A stretch of 64,000 nt of DNA, taken from assembly GCF_015752205.1 (NCBI RefSeq), contig NZ_JADOVG010000003.1, positions 124,001 through 188,000 of the forward strand, read 5' to 3'. Positions 53,476-61,858 of this stretch are shown in pieces. This DNA comes from Polaromonas sp. CG_9.7. GTDB taxonomy: Bacteria > Pseudomonadota > Gammaproteobacteria > Burkholderiales > Burkholderiaceae_C. Numbering within the stretch: the first letter of the stretch is position 1; the number at the start of each line of letters is the position of its first letter. Made by a program: the position numbers and the translations under genes. The notes under the pieces were generated by a model. That model did no database searches and was not told where the DNA came from. It saw only the letters and a program-made list of their open reading frames with translations.

Positions 53476-56003
53476 ATCCCCTCCTGGGGCTGCCAATAGC
53501 GTTTTTGCGCCTGCCGCTGGCAGGTCAGCAGCGCTGGCTCCCAGCTCTGCCAGGTCGCTGCACCGCACGCCGCCGAGCGCACCAGCCGGATGCCGCGTTC
53601 GTCGTAGCGCGCCGCCACCATGGCCACCGGATGGCCGAAGCGGTTGCGGTAGCCCGCCTGGGCCAGCGCCAGCCGGGGCTGCACGGCATCCAGGAAGGCC
53701 GGGCTGGACGAGGTCTTGCTGCCATGGTGCGGCACCAGCAGGAAATCGGCCTTCAGCCGCGCCGGATCGCCGGCCACCAGCCGGGCTTCTTGCGGCGCTT
53801 CGATGTCGCCGGCCAGCAGGGCCGTCTGCACGCCGTTGGAAATGCGCAGCACGCAGCTCATGGCGTTGGACTTGTTTTTCACCTCGTAGTCGCCAGCCGC
53901 TGGCGCCAGCACCTCGAAATCGACGCCGCTCCACGTCCAGCGCTGGCCGGCGATGCAGCGCGTTGACGGGCGCAGGGCCTGCAGTTCATGGCCGTCCTCG
54001 ATGGAAGACAGCAGACTGGCCTGCGGCTGCATTGCCAGAACGGCCGGGGCACCGCCGGTGTGGTCGCTGTCACGGTGGCTGAGCACCAGCATGTCGATGC
54101 GTTCGCCCAGCGCCCGCAGCAGCGGCACCAGCACCCGGTGGCCGGCATCGCTTTCGCGTGAAAACCGCGGACCGGTGTCGTACAGCAGGCTGTGGCTGGC
54201 GGTGCGCACCAGCACGGCATTGCCCTGGCCGATGTCGGCCCCGAGCAATTCGAACTGGCCCGGCGCGACGCGGGCCGGCTGCCACAGGAGCACCGGCAGC
54301 AGCAGCGGAACGCCGAGCAGGCGCCAGTGCCAGGGCAGGCGCAGGGCGATCAACGCGCCGCCCAGCACGCCAGCCAGCGCGCACCACAAGGGCGCTGCGG
54401 CAACGCTGACCGAGGCCATCGGCCAGCCAGCCAGTCCCTGAAGAAACAAGGCCAGCAGCCCGACCGCCCAGGCAGCCACCTCCCATATTGGTGCATAAAT
54501 GACACCCGCCAACGCCAGCGGTGTGACGACCAGCGTCACCCATGGAATGGCGACGGCATTGGCCAGCAGGCCAACCAGCGACACCTGGTTGAACAGCAGC
54601 AGCGACAAGGGCGTGAGCGCCAGCGTGACCACCCACTGTTCACGCGCGCCGCGCCACAGGCTTGAGAGTGTCCGGTGCAGCCACCAGGGCAGGAATCTTG
54701 AATGAAAAGCGGGTTCTCCGCTTTCATGGCCTGCCCCTTTACTCCCTGAATCTGTAGCAAACAGAACCCCAACAGCCACAAACGACAGCCAGAATCCCGC
54801 CTGCAGCAAGGCCCACGGGTCAAGCATGACGACCACCGCCATGGCCAGCAGCCAGGTGTGCGTCCAGGGCCACTGCCGGCTGCCCTGGCGCAGCAGCACC
54901 ACCACCGTGGCCAGCATCCAGATGGTCCGCTGTGCCGGCACGCCCCACCCCGAAAACAGGGCATACAGCGCTGCCAGCAGCAGCCCGCCCAGCGCGCCGG
55001 CGCTGCTGGCCGGAAGCCCCAGGCACAGACGCGGCGTCAGCCGCACCGAACTGCGCCACAGCTTGCCGATCAGGAGTGACGCCACCCAGGCGAACATCGT
55101 GATATGCAGCCCCGAGATACTCATGAGATGGGCCACGCCGGTGGCGCGAAACACGTCCCAGTCGGCGCGCTCGATGGCGTTCTGGTCGCCGACCACCAGC
55201 GCGGCCAGCACGCCGGCCAGTTGCCGGTTGTCCACTTGCCGGTAAATCGCCTCGCGAACCGACTGGCGGGCGCGTTCCACCGGATGGCGCCAGTCGCTGG
55301 ACAGCCTGAGCGGTGGCGCATCGTGCGGCCCGGCGCGTACGTAGCCGGTCGCCTGGATGCCTTGCTCCCAGAGCCAGAGTTCGTAGTCGAAACCGTGCGG
55401 GTTGCTATTGCCATGGGGCGCCTTGAGTCGCACCGTCATCTGCCAGCGCTCGCCGGCGCGCAAGGGCTGCGGCTGGCGTTGCAGCTCCAGCATCTGTTCT
55501 GAAGGATCGCTGATTTCTGCCGACGATGTTTTCGTCTCGCGTCCGGCAAAACCCGAATACCAGCCGAGCATGATCTGCGGCGGCAACGTCACCGTCTGGC
55601 CGCCAAGACGGGCCGCATCAACCTCCAGACGAAACCGAACCGCATCCTCGCCAATCTGCGGCATGGCCAGCACGGTGCCGGTCACGTCAATGTCGCGGCC
55701 TTCCAGCGACGGATTCAGCGCCGTTGCCTGGAACGCGCAGGCTCGCCAGCCGGTCAGGCCAAAGCCCAATAGAACAGCCATGCAAAACACCAGCACCCCG
55801 GCCATGCGATGAACTGGTCGTTCAAGCCGTCTTGCCTTGAAGGCGTACCCGCCAGCGGCCAACACCAGCGCCAGTGCCACCAATGCGGCATAACGGTCGG
55901 CAGGCCACAGCGCGGATTGCTGCAACTGCCAGGCCACGCCCGCAACCAGACCCGCCAGCGCAGGCCCGAAGCCTGCACGGCCGGTGGCAATAGAAGAACG
56001 CAA
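53472..56003 (-). CDS. comEC: ComEC/Rec2-family DNA uptake channel
   Basis: An 843-residue inner-membrane protein: an N-terminal OB-like DUF4131 region, the Competence core with many hydrophobic segments (GVAHLMSISGLHITMFAWVASLLIGKLW, AQRTIWMLATVVVLLRQGSRQW) and a C-terminal metallo-beta-lactamase-like domain with LSHRDSDHTGG and the distal VPHHGSKTSSS. ComEC carries single-stranded DNA across the inner membrane during transformation. The start is a TTG at 56003 or nearby; no ATG fits. No pilus or other competence genes are in the window. Confidence 0.92.
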   Translation of the reverse strand: MRSSIATGRAGFGPALAGLVAGVAWQLQQSALWPADRYAALVALALVLAAGGYAFKARRLERPVHRMAGVLVFCMAVLLGFGLTGWRACAFQATALNPSLEGRDIDVTGTVLAMPQIGEDAVRFRLEVDAARLGGQTVTLPPQIMLGWYSGFAGRETKTSSAEISDPSEQMLELQRQPQPLRAGERWQMTVRLKAPHGNSNPHGFDYELWLWEQGIQATGYVRAGPHDAPPLRLSSDWRHPVERARQSVREAIYRQVDNRQLAGVLAALVVGDQNAIERADWDVFRATGVAHLMSISGLHITMFAWVASLLIGKLWRSSVRLTPRLCLGLPASSAGALGGLLLAALYALFSGWGVPAQRTIWMLATVVVLLRQGSRQWPWTHTWLLAMAVVVMLDPWALLQAGFWLSFVAVGVLFATDSGSKGAGHESGEPAFHSRFLPWWLHRTLSSLWRGAREQWVVTLALTPLSLLLFNQVSLVGLLANAVAIPWVTLVVTPLALAGVIYAPIWEVAAWAVGLLALFLQGLAGWPMASVSVAAAPLWCALAGVLGGALIALRLPWHWRLLGVPLLLPVLLWQPARVAPGQFELLGADIGQGNAVLVRTASHSLLYDTGPRFSRESDAGHRVLVPLLRALGERIDMLVLSHRDSDHTGGAPAVLAMQPQASLLSSIEDGHELQALRPSTRCIAGQRWTWSGVDFEVLAPAAGDYEVKNKSNAMSCVLRISNGVQTALLAGDIEAPQEARLVAGDPARLKADFLLVPHHGSKTSSSPAFLDAVQPRLALAQAGYRNRFGHPVAMVAARYDERGIRLVRSAACGAATWQSWEPALLTCQRQAQKRYWQPQEGI

Positions 56004-56130
56004 GGGTGTCTTTCTGGACGGACGGCAGGCAAGCGCCAGCTTGAAAAATCCGGCCCATGGCAGAGATTACATCGCTTCAAGGGCGCAACTCCAGTGCGTT
56101 AACATGCCAAGACAACGGGGCCGCCAGTGC

Positions 56131-56185
56131 TTTTCTATTCATAGCAACATATGCTTATGGAAAGGGCGCAAACACCCTTTTTGAC
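56131..56185 (+). repeat. Interspersed repeat copy 8 (weak)
   Basis: TTTTCTATTCATAGCAACAT and GGGCGCAAACACCCTTTTTGA share the layout of the family but only loosely. It lies in the leader of the RidA-family gene. Confidence 0.3.
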
Positions 56186-56282
56186 CTGTTATTTCATTCG
56201 CAGGATTGAGAACCCCGAATTTTCCGCGCAGGCGAAGCACCCGCCTTGTTTTTCCCCTTCATCCACCTACAAACCCATCACC

Positions 56283-56756
56283 ATGACCAACAGCACCCAT
56301 CCCGTCTATGCCAAGCTCAAGTCCCTGGGCATCACGCTGCCTGATGTCGCCGCGCCGGCCGCCGCCTATGTGCCTTTCGTGCGCACCGGCAACCTGGTGT
56401 TCCTGAGCGGCCATCTGCCCAAGCGGGACGGCCAGGTCATCGTCGGCCAATTGGGTAAGAACGTGACGACCGCCGAAGGCAAGGCGGCCGCCCGCCTGAT
56501 CGCCATCGACCTGATGGGTACGCTGCAGGCCGCCGTGGGGGGCGACCTAGGCAAGGTCAGGCGCATCGTCAAGGTCATGAGCCTGGTCAACTCGACCGGC
56601 GACTTCACCGAACAGCACCTGGTCACCAACGGCTGCAGCGAACTGCTGGCCGAGGTGTTCGGCGACGCCGGCCAGCATGCGCGCAGCGCCTTTGGCGTGG
56701 CGCAGATTCCGCTCGGCGCCTGCGTCGAGATCGAGCTGATTGCCGAGGTGGACTGA
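56283..56756 (+). CDS. RidA/YjgF-family protein
   Basis: A 157-residue member of the RidA superfamily (AAYVPFVRTGNLVFLSGHLP, EGKAAARLIAIDLMGTLQAA, VVKVMSLVNSTGDFTEQHLV-like helix, ending VAQIPLGACVEIELIAEVD). The conserved Arg that binds carboxylates in true RidA deaminases is not at its usual C-terminal position (here GACVEIE replaces the A-R-x-x-V-E pattern), so it probably belongs to another Rid subfamily rather than the 2-aminoacrylate deaminases. The ATG at 56283 lacks a strong ribosome site. Confidence 0.85.
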   Translation: MTNSTHPVYAKLKSLGITLPDVAAPAAAYVPFVRTGNLVFLSGHLPKRDGQVIVGQLGKNVTTAEGKAAARLIAIDLMGTLQAAVGGDLGKVRRIVKVMSLVNSTGDFTEQHLVTNGCSELLAEVFGDAGQHARSAFGVAQIPLGACVEIELIAEVD

Positions 56757-56795
56757 CCCGCCGCCCATTCGCCGCGCCGGCGGCGCCTGTCCAGC

Positions 56796-56824
56796 TTGAA
56801 AGCGCACCCCTGCGGGTGTAGAGT
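56796..56824 (+). promoter_or_regulatory. Candidate sigma-70 promoter of the caspase operon with a spacer palindrome
   Basis: TTGAAA (56796-56801) and TAGAGT (56819-56824) are separated by 17 bases, and the spacer contains the inverted repeat CACCC-CTGC-GGGTG (56805-56818), which could be an operator. It lies 28 bases before the ATG of the caspase-fusion gene. Confidence 0.5.
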
Positions 56825-56852
56825 GGTTGCCCACTCGTTAAAGGGGCGCGCC

Positions 56853-59801
56853 ATGCCGACACCCACTTTCCAGCGCTTGTCGCCGGACCAGTTCGAGCAG
56901 CTTCTCCAGAAATTTCCCTTCACCCGGAAAATCGACGCGGTGCACATGCACCACACCTGGCGGCCCCGGCATGCCGACTTTCGCGGTCACGACACGATTG
57001 TCTCGATGTGGCGCCACCACACGCAGGTCAACGGCTGGAGCGACATTGCCCAGCACATCACCATCGACCCCGACGGCATGGTCTGGCTGGGGCGCAACTG
57101 GAACCTGCCGCCGGCCAGCGCCGCCGGGCACAACGGCAACAAGGCCTTCGGCCCGTTCATGTTCGAGATGATCGGCGACTTCGACCCGGGGCGCGACCCG
57201 TTCGCTGGCGCGCAAAAGGACACCGCGCTGCGGGTCGTGGCGGGGGTCCAGTCGCGCTTTCACCTGCCGGCCAGCACGCTGCGCTTTCACAACTCGATGT
57301 CGCCCAAGTCATGCCCCGGCGGTTCGCTGGTCTTTGCCGACATCCTGGCCGAGGTCGAGGCCATCCGTCAGGACATGCAGGCCAGTGCCACGCGCGGCGC
57401 CGACCAGCCCCAGCCCTTCCCCGATGAAACCGACCGCTTCGTCGCCGAGGCCATCCGCTCGCTGTCGCGCACCCTTGACAATGCCGGCGAGCCCGGCGAT
57501 GCCGAGCTGTCGCATGACGAGGAGGAAACCGGCCAGGCCGCCGCCGCAGGCCGCGCGGGGGCCCGTGGCGATGCCGGGGACGCATCGGGCCCTGTCCGGC
57601 AAAGCCGTGACGCGGGCCTGGGCACGGCGGCGCTCAACGCCATGCGGCCTCACCTGGTGAACCTGCGCGCCGGCCGCCTGTCGGGCGAAGGCGAGGCGGC
57701 CTCGACGCCCGGGGACATCGACGCGATCTTCGAGCAGCACCTGCCGCAGGCGATCAGCGAACTGCCGGCCGGCCAAAAGCTGCGCCTGCTGTTCTACGCG
57801 CATGGCGGGCTGGTGTCCGAATCCAGCGGCCTGCAGATTGCCCACAAGCACATCGACTGGTGGCGGCGCAACGGCATCTATCCCGTCTACTTCATCTGGG
57901 AAACCGGCTTTTTCGAGACCATCGGCCAGTTGCTCGGCCGCGCGCGGCAGGGCAGCCGCGCCCTTGCGCGGGACTTGGCCGACTTCACCACCGACCCGCT
58001 GGTCGAGATCGGCGCGCGCGCACTGCAGGGGCCACGCATCTGGGGCGGCATGAAGTCCAGCGCCGAGCATGCGATGGACGCGCCGGTGGCCAGCGATGAC
58101 ACCGGCGGCGGCGCGCATTACGTCGCCACCAAGCTCAAGGCGCTGTGTGACGACCATGCTGACCGGATCGAACTGCATGCCGTCGGCCACAGCGCAGGCT
58201 CGATCTTTCACAGCCACTTCCTGCCGTTGGCGCACGGCCTGGGCGTGCCGGGCTTCAAGACCGCGCACTTCCTGGCGCCGGCAGTGCGCGTGGACACCTT
58301 CCGCCAGCACCTGTTGCAGCACGTCGGTCCGGGCCGCGCGGCCGAGTCGCTGACGCTCTACACCATGCAGAGGGACTTCGAGCGCAAGGACAACTGCGCG
58401 CAGATCTACCGCAAGTCGTTGCTCTACCTGATCTTCAACGCGCTGGAAGACCGGCGCGCCACGCCAATCCTCGGGCTGGAGGAAAGCCTGCGCGGCGATG
58501 CCGACCTGAAACGCCTGTTTGGCCTGGCAGGCGCATCGCCAACGCCTTCGGCCGTGGTCTGGTCGCCCACGCCGGGCGACACCGGCCTCTCAGCCAGCCA
58601 GTCGCTGTCGCACGGCGGCTTCGACGACGACGCGCCGACGATGAACAGCGTCGTGCGGCGCATCCTGGACCAGCCCGACGCGGCCGACATCGCCGCGTTC
58701 CCGGTCACCCGCAGCCCATCGCGGCCCTGGATAGAAGAGGTGGATTGGCCGGCCGAGTTCGGTTTCAGCGCACTGCCCGGGGCGTCCGGCGCTGCCTACG
58801 CCATGCTGCCCACGGCTACGCCGGTGCCGGCCACCCCGGCTGGCAGCACCAGCACCAGTATTGGCAGCCGGCGCGTGGCGCTGTGCGTCGGCATTGACGA
58901 CTACCCGGCACCCGAGCACCGGCTCGCCGGCTGCGTCAACGATGCCCGCAACTGGTCGCGCACCCTGGCCGGTCTCGGTTTCGAGACCCGGCTGCTGGTC
59001 AACCTTGACGCGAGCCGCGCCGCGCTGGACCGCGAACTGAACCGGCTGGTCGGCGAATGCCGCCCGGGCGACGTGATCGTCTTCCAGTACGCTGGCCACG
59101 GCACGCAGGTGCCCGACCTGAACGGCGACGAGGACGACGCCATCGACGAGGCGCTGTGCCCGGTGGACTTTGCCAGCGGGGCGCTGTACATCGACGACGA
59201 CATTGCCGGGCTGTTCGGCCGCATTCCCGACGGCGTGAACATGACCTGCTTCATGGACTGCTGCCATTCCGGCACCAACAGCCGTTTCGCCGTCGGCTTG
59301 TCGCCCGGCGAAACCGCCATGCCGCCCGACACCAAGGCGCGCTTCGTCAGGATGACGCCCGACATCGCCGAGGCGCACCAGCGCTTTCGCCGGCAGTCGC
59401 GCAGCGCCACCCGGGCGCTGAGCAGCGGCGGCCCGCAAGCGATGCGCGACGTGAAGTTCTCAGCCTGCCTGGACCACCAGGTCGCGCTGGAAAGCGGCGG
59501 CAACGGCGATTTCACCCAGCGCGCCACCAAGGTGCTGGCCGCCGGCATCGAGGGCCTGAGCAACGGGGAATTCCTGCGCCGCGTGCTGGCCGAGTTTGGC
59601 AGCGCGGCGCGCCAGGCACCGATGCTGGACTGCGCCGAAGGCGCACGCCAGGGCGCCTTCCTTCAGCCGCTGGCCGCAGGCAGCCGTGCGCCCGCCAGCG
59701 GACCATCGTCCATGGCGGCAGCCCTCGGCGACAGCGCCTTGCTGCAAGCCGTGAACGAGCTGGCCCAGGCCGTGAAAGCGCTCCCGCCGGGCCGGCGCTG
59801 A
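56853..59801 (+). CDS. PGRP/amidase_2 - alpha/beta hydrolase-like - caspase fusion protein
   Basis: A 982-residue protein without signal peptide or membrane segment. Residues about 25-165 form an N-acetylmuramoyl-L-alanine amidase/PGRP domain with zinc ligands His33 or His34 (MHHTW), His146 (RFHNSMS) and Cys154 (KSCPGG). A disordered acidic/Ala-rich linker follows. Residues about 290-540 look like an alpha/beta hydrolase: FYAHGG (His317) as oxyanion-side motif and GHSAG with candidate nucleophile Ser447. Residues about 700-900 form a caspase/metacaspase (C14) domain (VALCVGIDDYP, YAGHGTQV with His749, DCCHSGT with Cys804). The ATG at 56853 has AAGGGG upstream. The stop overlaps the next gene (TGATG). 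Domain calls 1 and 3 are firm, the hydrolase moderately so. Function unknown. Confidence 0.85.
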   Translation: MPTPTFQRLSPDQFEQLLQKFPFTRKIDAVHMHHTWRPRHADFRGHDTIVSMWRHHTQVNGWSDIAQHITIDPDGMVWLGRNWNLPPASAAGHNGNKAFGPFMFEMIGDFDPGRDPFAGAQKDTALRVVAGVQSRFHLPASTLRFHNSMSPKSCPGGSLVFADILAEVEAIRQDMQASATRGADQPQPFPDETDRFVAEAIRSLSRTLDNAGEPGDAELSHDEEETGQAAAAGRAGARGDAGDASGPVRQSRDAGLGTAALNAMRPHLVNLRAGRLSGEGEAASTPGDIDAIFEQHLPQAISELPAGQKLRLLFYAHGGLVSESSGLQIAHKHIDWWRRNGIYPVYFIWETGFFETIGQLLGRARQGSRALARDLADFTTDPLVEIGARALQGPRIWGGMKSSAEHAMDAPVASDDTGGGAHYVATKLKALCDDHADRIELHAVGHSAGSIFHSHFLPLAHGLGVPGFKTAHFLAPAVRVDTFRQHLLQHVGPGRAAESLTLYTMQRDFERKDNCAQIYRKSLLYLIFNALEDRRATPILGLEESLRGDADLKRLFGLAGASPTPSAVVWSPTPGDTGLSASQSLSHGGFDDDAPTMNSVVRRILDQPDAADIAAFPVTRSPSRPWIEEVDWPAEFGFSALPGASGAAYAMLPTATPVPATPAGSTSTSIGSRRVALCVGIDDYPAPEHRLAGCVNDARNWSRTLAGLGFETRLLVNLDASRAALDRELNRLVGECRPGDVIVFQYAGHGTQVPDLNGDEDDAIDEALCPVDFASGALYIDDDIAGLFGRIPDGVNMTCFMDCCHSGTNSRFAVGLSPGETAMPPDTKARFVRMTPDIAEAHQRFRRQSRSATRALSSGGPQAMRDVKFSACLDHQVALESGGNGDFTQRATKVLAAGIEGLSNGEFLRRVLAEFGSAARQAPMLDCAEGARQGAFLQPLAAGSRAPASGPSSMAAALGDSALLQAVNELAQAVKALPPGRR

Positions 59802-61735
59802 TGGCGTCCGAGCCTGCAGCGGCAGCGGCAACGGCAACGACCACCGAGGCCGTCGCCGCCGATGCCGCCAGCCGCGACGAAGGCGGTGGCCTGGCCGTAC
59901 CGCAGGCCGCCAGCCGCCATCCCGGCGAAGGCCAGGACTATGCCATCGGAACCGGCGTGCGCCAGCCGCTGGTCACGCCCTATGAACGCCAGCACGGCGA
60001 CCCGCTCTACCGTCCGCTGCGCATCTACACGGTCGATCCGTCGGTGTCGCGGCTTGAAGGCTCGATCGCGACGCTCAACGTCCCGTATGAACCGCTGGCG
60101 CCCGGTCCGGTGGGCAAGCTGTTCGAGGTCGATCCCAACGACGGACAGCTGGGCATTCACTACCGGGAAGCGGACTTGGAAGACCGCAAGGTGCTCATGA
60201 CCGACGGCTACGACCCCTCGCCCTCGGACCCGGGCTTTCACCACCAGATGGTTTATGCCGTCTGCAGCAATGTCTATTCGACCTTCAAGACGGCGCTGGG
60301 CCGCAACCTGGGCTGGGGCTTTGGCGACGGCAAAACGCCGGCCCGGCTGGTGCTCAGGCCGCACCACGGCCAGGCGAAAAACGCCTACTATGAAAACGGC
60401 ATCACCACCGGCGAGCTGCGTTTTGGCTATTTCCCGGCCAGTGACAGGCCGACCAAGCGCACCATGCCGGGCGGCTATGTCTTCACCTGCCTGTCGCACG
60501 ACATCGTGGTGCACGAGGTGACGCATGCGCTGCTCGACGGGCTGCGCGCGCACTTCATCGTGCCGACCAACGCCGACGTGGTCGCATTCCATGAAGCCTT
60601 CGCCGACCTGGTCGCCATCTTCCAGCATTTCAGTTATGCCGAAGTCGTGCTGGCCGCGATCCGGCGCAGCAAGGGCGCTTTGCAGCATGCCGATCTGCTG
60701 ACCGAGCTGGCTGGCGAGTTCGGCCACACCACCGGACAGAACGGCCCGCTGCGCAGCGCGGTCGAGAAAGACACCGGCAACCCGACCCGCTACCAGCCCG
60801 GGCTGGAGGCACACCAGCTCGGCACGGTGCTGGTCAGTGCCGTGTTCGACGCGTTCGTGCAGGTCTACCAGCGCCGCACCGAGCGCTTCGTGCGCCTGGC
60901 CACCGGCGGCAGCGGCGTGCTGCCGCCGGGGGAACTCCCGCACGACCTGCAGACCATCCTGGCCGAGCGCGCCAGCAAGCTCGCCAGCCAGTTCCTGGGC
61001 ATCTGCATCCGCGCCATCGACTACTGCCCGCCGGTCGGCATGACCTTCGGCGACTACCTGCGCGCCATGATCACCGCCGACTACGACCTGGTGCCCGACG
61101 ACCCGTGGGACTACCGGGGCGCACTGATCGACGCCTTCTGGCGGCGCGACATCTACCCGCGCACGGCGAACCACCTGTCGCAGGACGCGCTGCTCTGGCG
61201 CCGGCCCCGGATGGAACTGCCGCCGGTAGCCGGGCTCGATTTCGCGGCGCTGCGCTTCAGCGGCGACCCGGCCAATGCCGCCGGGCTGGACGAATTGCAC
61301 CGCCAGGCCTGCATGCTCGGCCACTACGTCACGCGCCCCGGCCGGCTGGAAGAGTTCGGACTGGTGGCCAATGACGATGCGCGCCTGGATGGCGACACGG
61401 TCGGCCTGCCCTGCGTCGAATCGATCCGTTCGGCACGGCGCGCCGGGCCGAACGGGCAGATCGTCTTTGACCTGATCGCCGAAATCACCCAGGAACGCCA
61501 TGTGCGCGCCTCGGCAGAAGGGCCGGCCTTTACTTATTACGGCGGCTCGACGGTGATCCTCGGGCCGACCGGCGATATTCGCTACGTGGTGCTGAAGAAC
61601 GTTGTCGGCGCCGGCCGGCTGGAACGGCGGCGGGCGTTTTTCGCCACCACCTGCGGTCAGAAATACTGGCAACTGGCAGGCAACCGCTGGCTGCCGCTTC
61701 CGGGGATTTTTGCATTGGTGCATGGCGGGCATTGA
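59801..61735 (+). CDS. Gluzincin-type zinc metallopeptidase coupled to the caspase protein
   Basis: A 644-residue protein with an Ala/Thr-rich disordered start and no signal peptide. The zinc motif HEVTH (His238, Glu239, His242) is followed 23 residues later by Glu265 in HEAFAD, the layout of gluzincins such as M4/M36 peptidases. Upstream blocks (GFHHQMVYAVCSNVYSTFKTALG) resemble the substrate-side part of that fold. The C-terminal half is unrecognised. The ATG overlaps the stop of the caspase-fusion gene by one base, so the proteins are made in a fixed ratio. Cytosolic location, unlike secreted M4 enzymes, is unusual. Confidence 0.82.
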   Translation: MASEPAAAAATATTTEAVAADAASRDEGGGLAVPQAASRHPGEGQDYAIGTGVRQPLVTPYERQHGDPLYRPLRIYTVDPSVSRLEGSIATLNVPYEPLAPGPVGKLFEVDPNDGQLGIHYREADLEDRKVLMTDGYDPSPSDPGFHHQMVYAVCSNVYSTFKTALGRNLGWGFGDGKTPARLVLRPHHGQAKNAYYENGITTGELRFGYFPASDRPTKRTMPGGYVFTCLSHDIVVHEVTHALLDGLRAHFIVPTNADVVAFHEAFADLVAIFQHFSYAEVVLAAIRRSKGALQHADLLTELAGEFGHTTGQNGPLRSAVEKDTGNPTRYQPGLEAHQLGTVLVSAVFDAFVQVYQRRTERFVRLATGGSGVLPPGELPHDLQTILAERASKLASQFLGICIRAIDYCPPVGMTFGDYLRAMITADYDLVPDDPWDYRGALIDAFWRRDIYPRTANHLSQDALLWRRPRMELPPVAGLDFAALRFSGDPANAAGLDELHRQACMLGHYVTRPGRLEEFGLVANDDARLDGDTVGLPCVESIRSARRAGPNGQIVFDLIAEITQERHVRASAEGPAFTYYGGSTVILGPTGDIRYVVLKNVVGAGRLERRRAFFATTCGQKYWQLAGNRWLPLPGIFALVHGGH

Positions 61736-61767
61736 TCTGGCGCCAACGGACACGCGTTTTCCGGCAA

Positions 61768-61795
61768 GCGCTGGCGGCGTTGCAACGCCCAGCGC
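61768..61795. terminator. Strong palindrome after the metallopeptidase gene
   Basis: GCGCTGG-CG-GCGTT / AACGC-CCAGCGC with a GC centre, pairing almost end to end with a two-base bulge. No clear T-run follows, so termination is probable but unproven; it could serve both this operon and the convergent parC. Confidence 0.5.
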
Positions 61796-61800
61796 GACAT

Positions 61801-61856
61801 TCGCTATTAAATAAATAGCTGCTTGCGCCCGCCCCTATTGCGCAAACAGGCTATTT
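61801..61856 (+). repeat. Interspersed repeat copy 9
   Basis: TCGCTATTAAATAAATAGCT, GCTTGCGCCCGCCCC, TATTGCGCAAACAGGC. The TTGCGC/GCGCAA arms form the same hairpin as copy 2. It lies at the 3' end of parC. Confidence 0.7.
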
Positions 61857-61858
61857 CA

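Noticed and set aside
59663-61753. Long open frame on the minus strand (about 696 codons) opposite the metallopeptidase gene
   Set aside because: It is a shadow frame created by high GC at third positions; its translation is rich in Arg, His, Gln and Gly with no motif, while the plus-strand frame has clear zinc-peptidase signatures.
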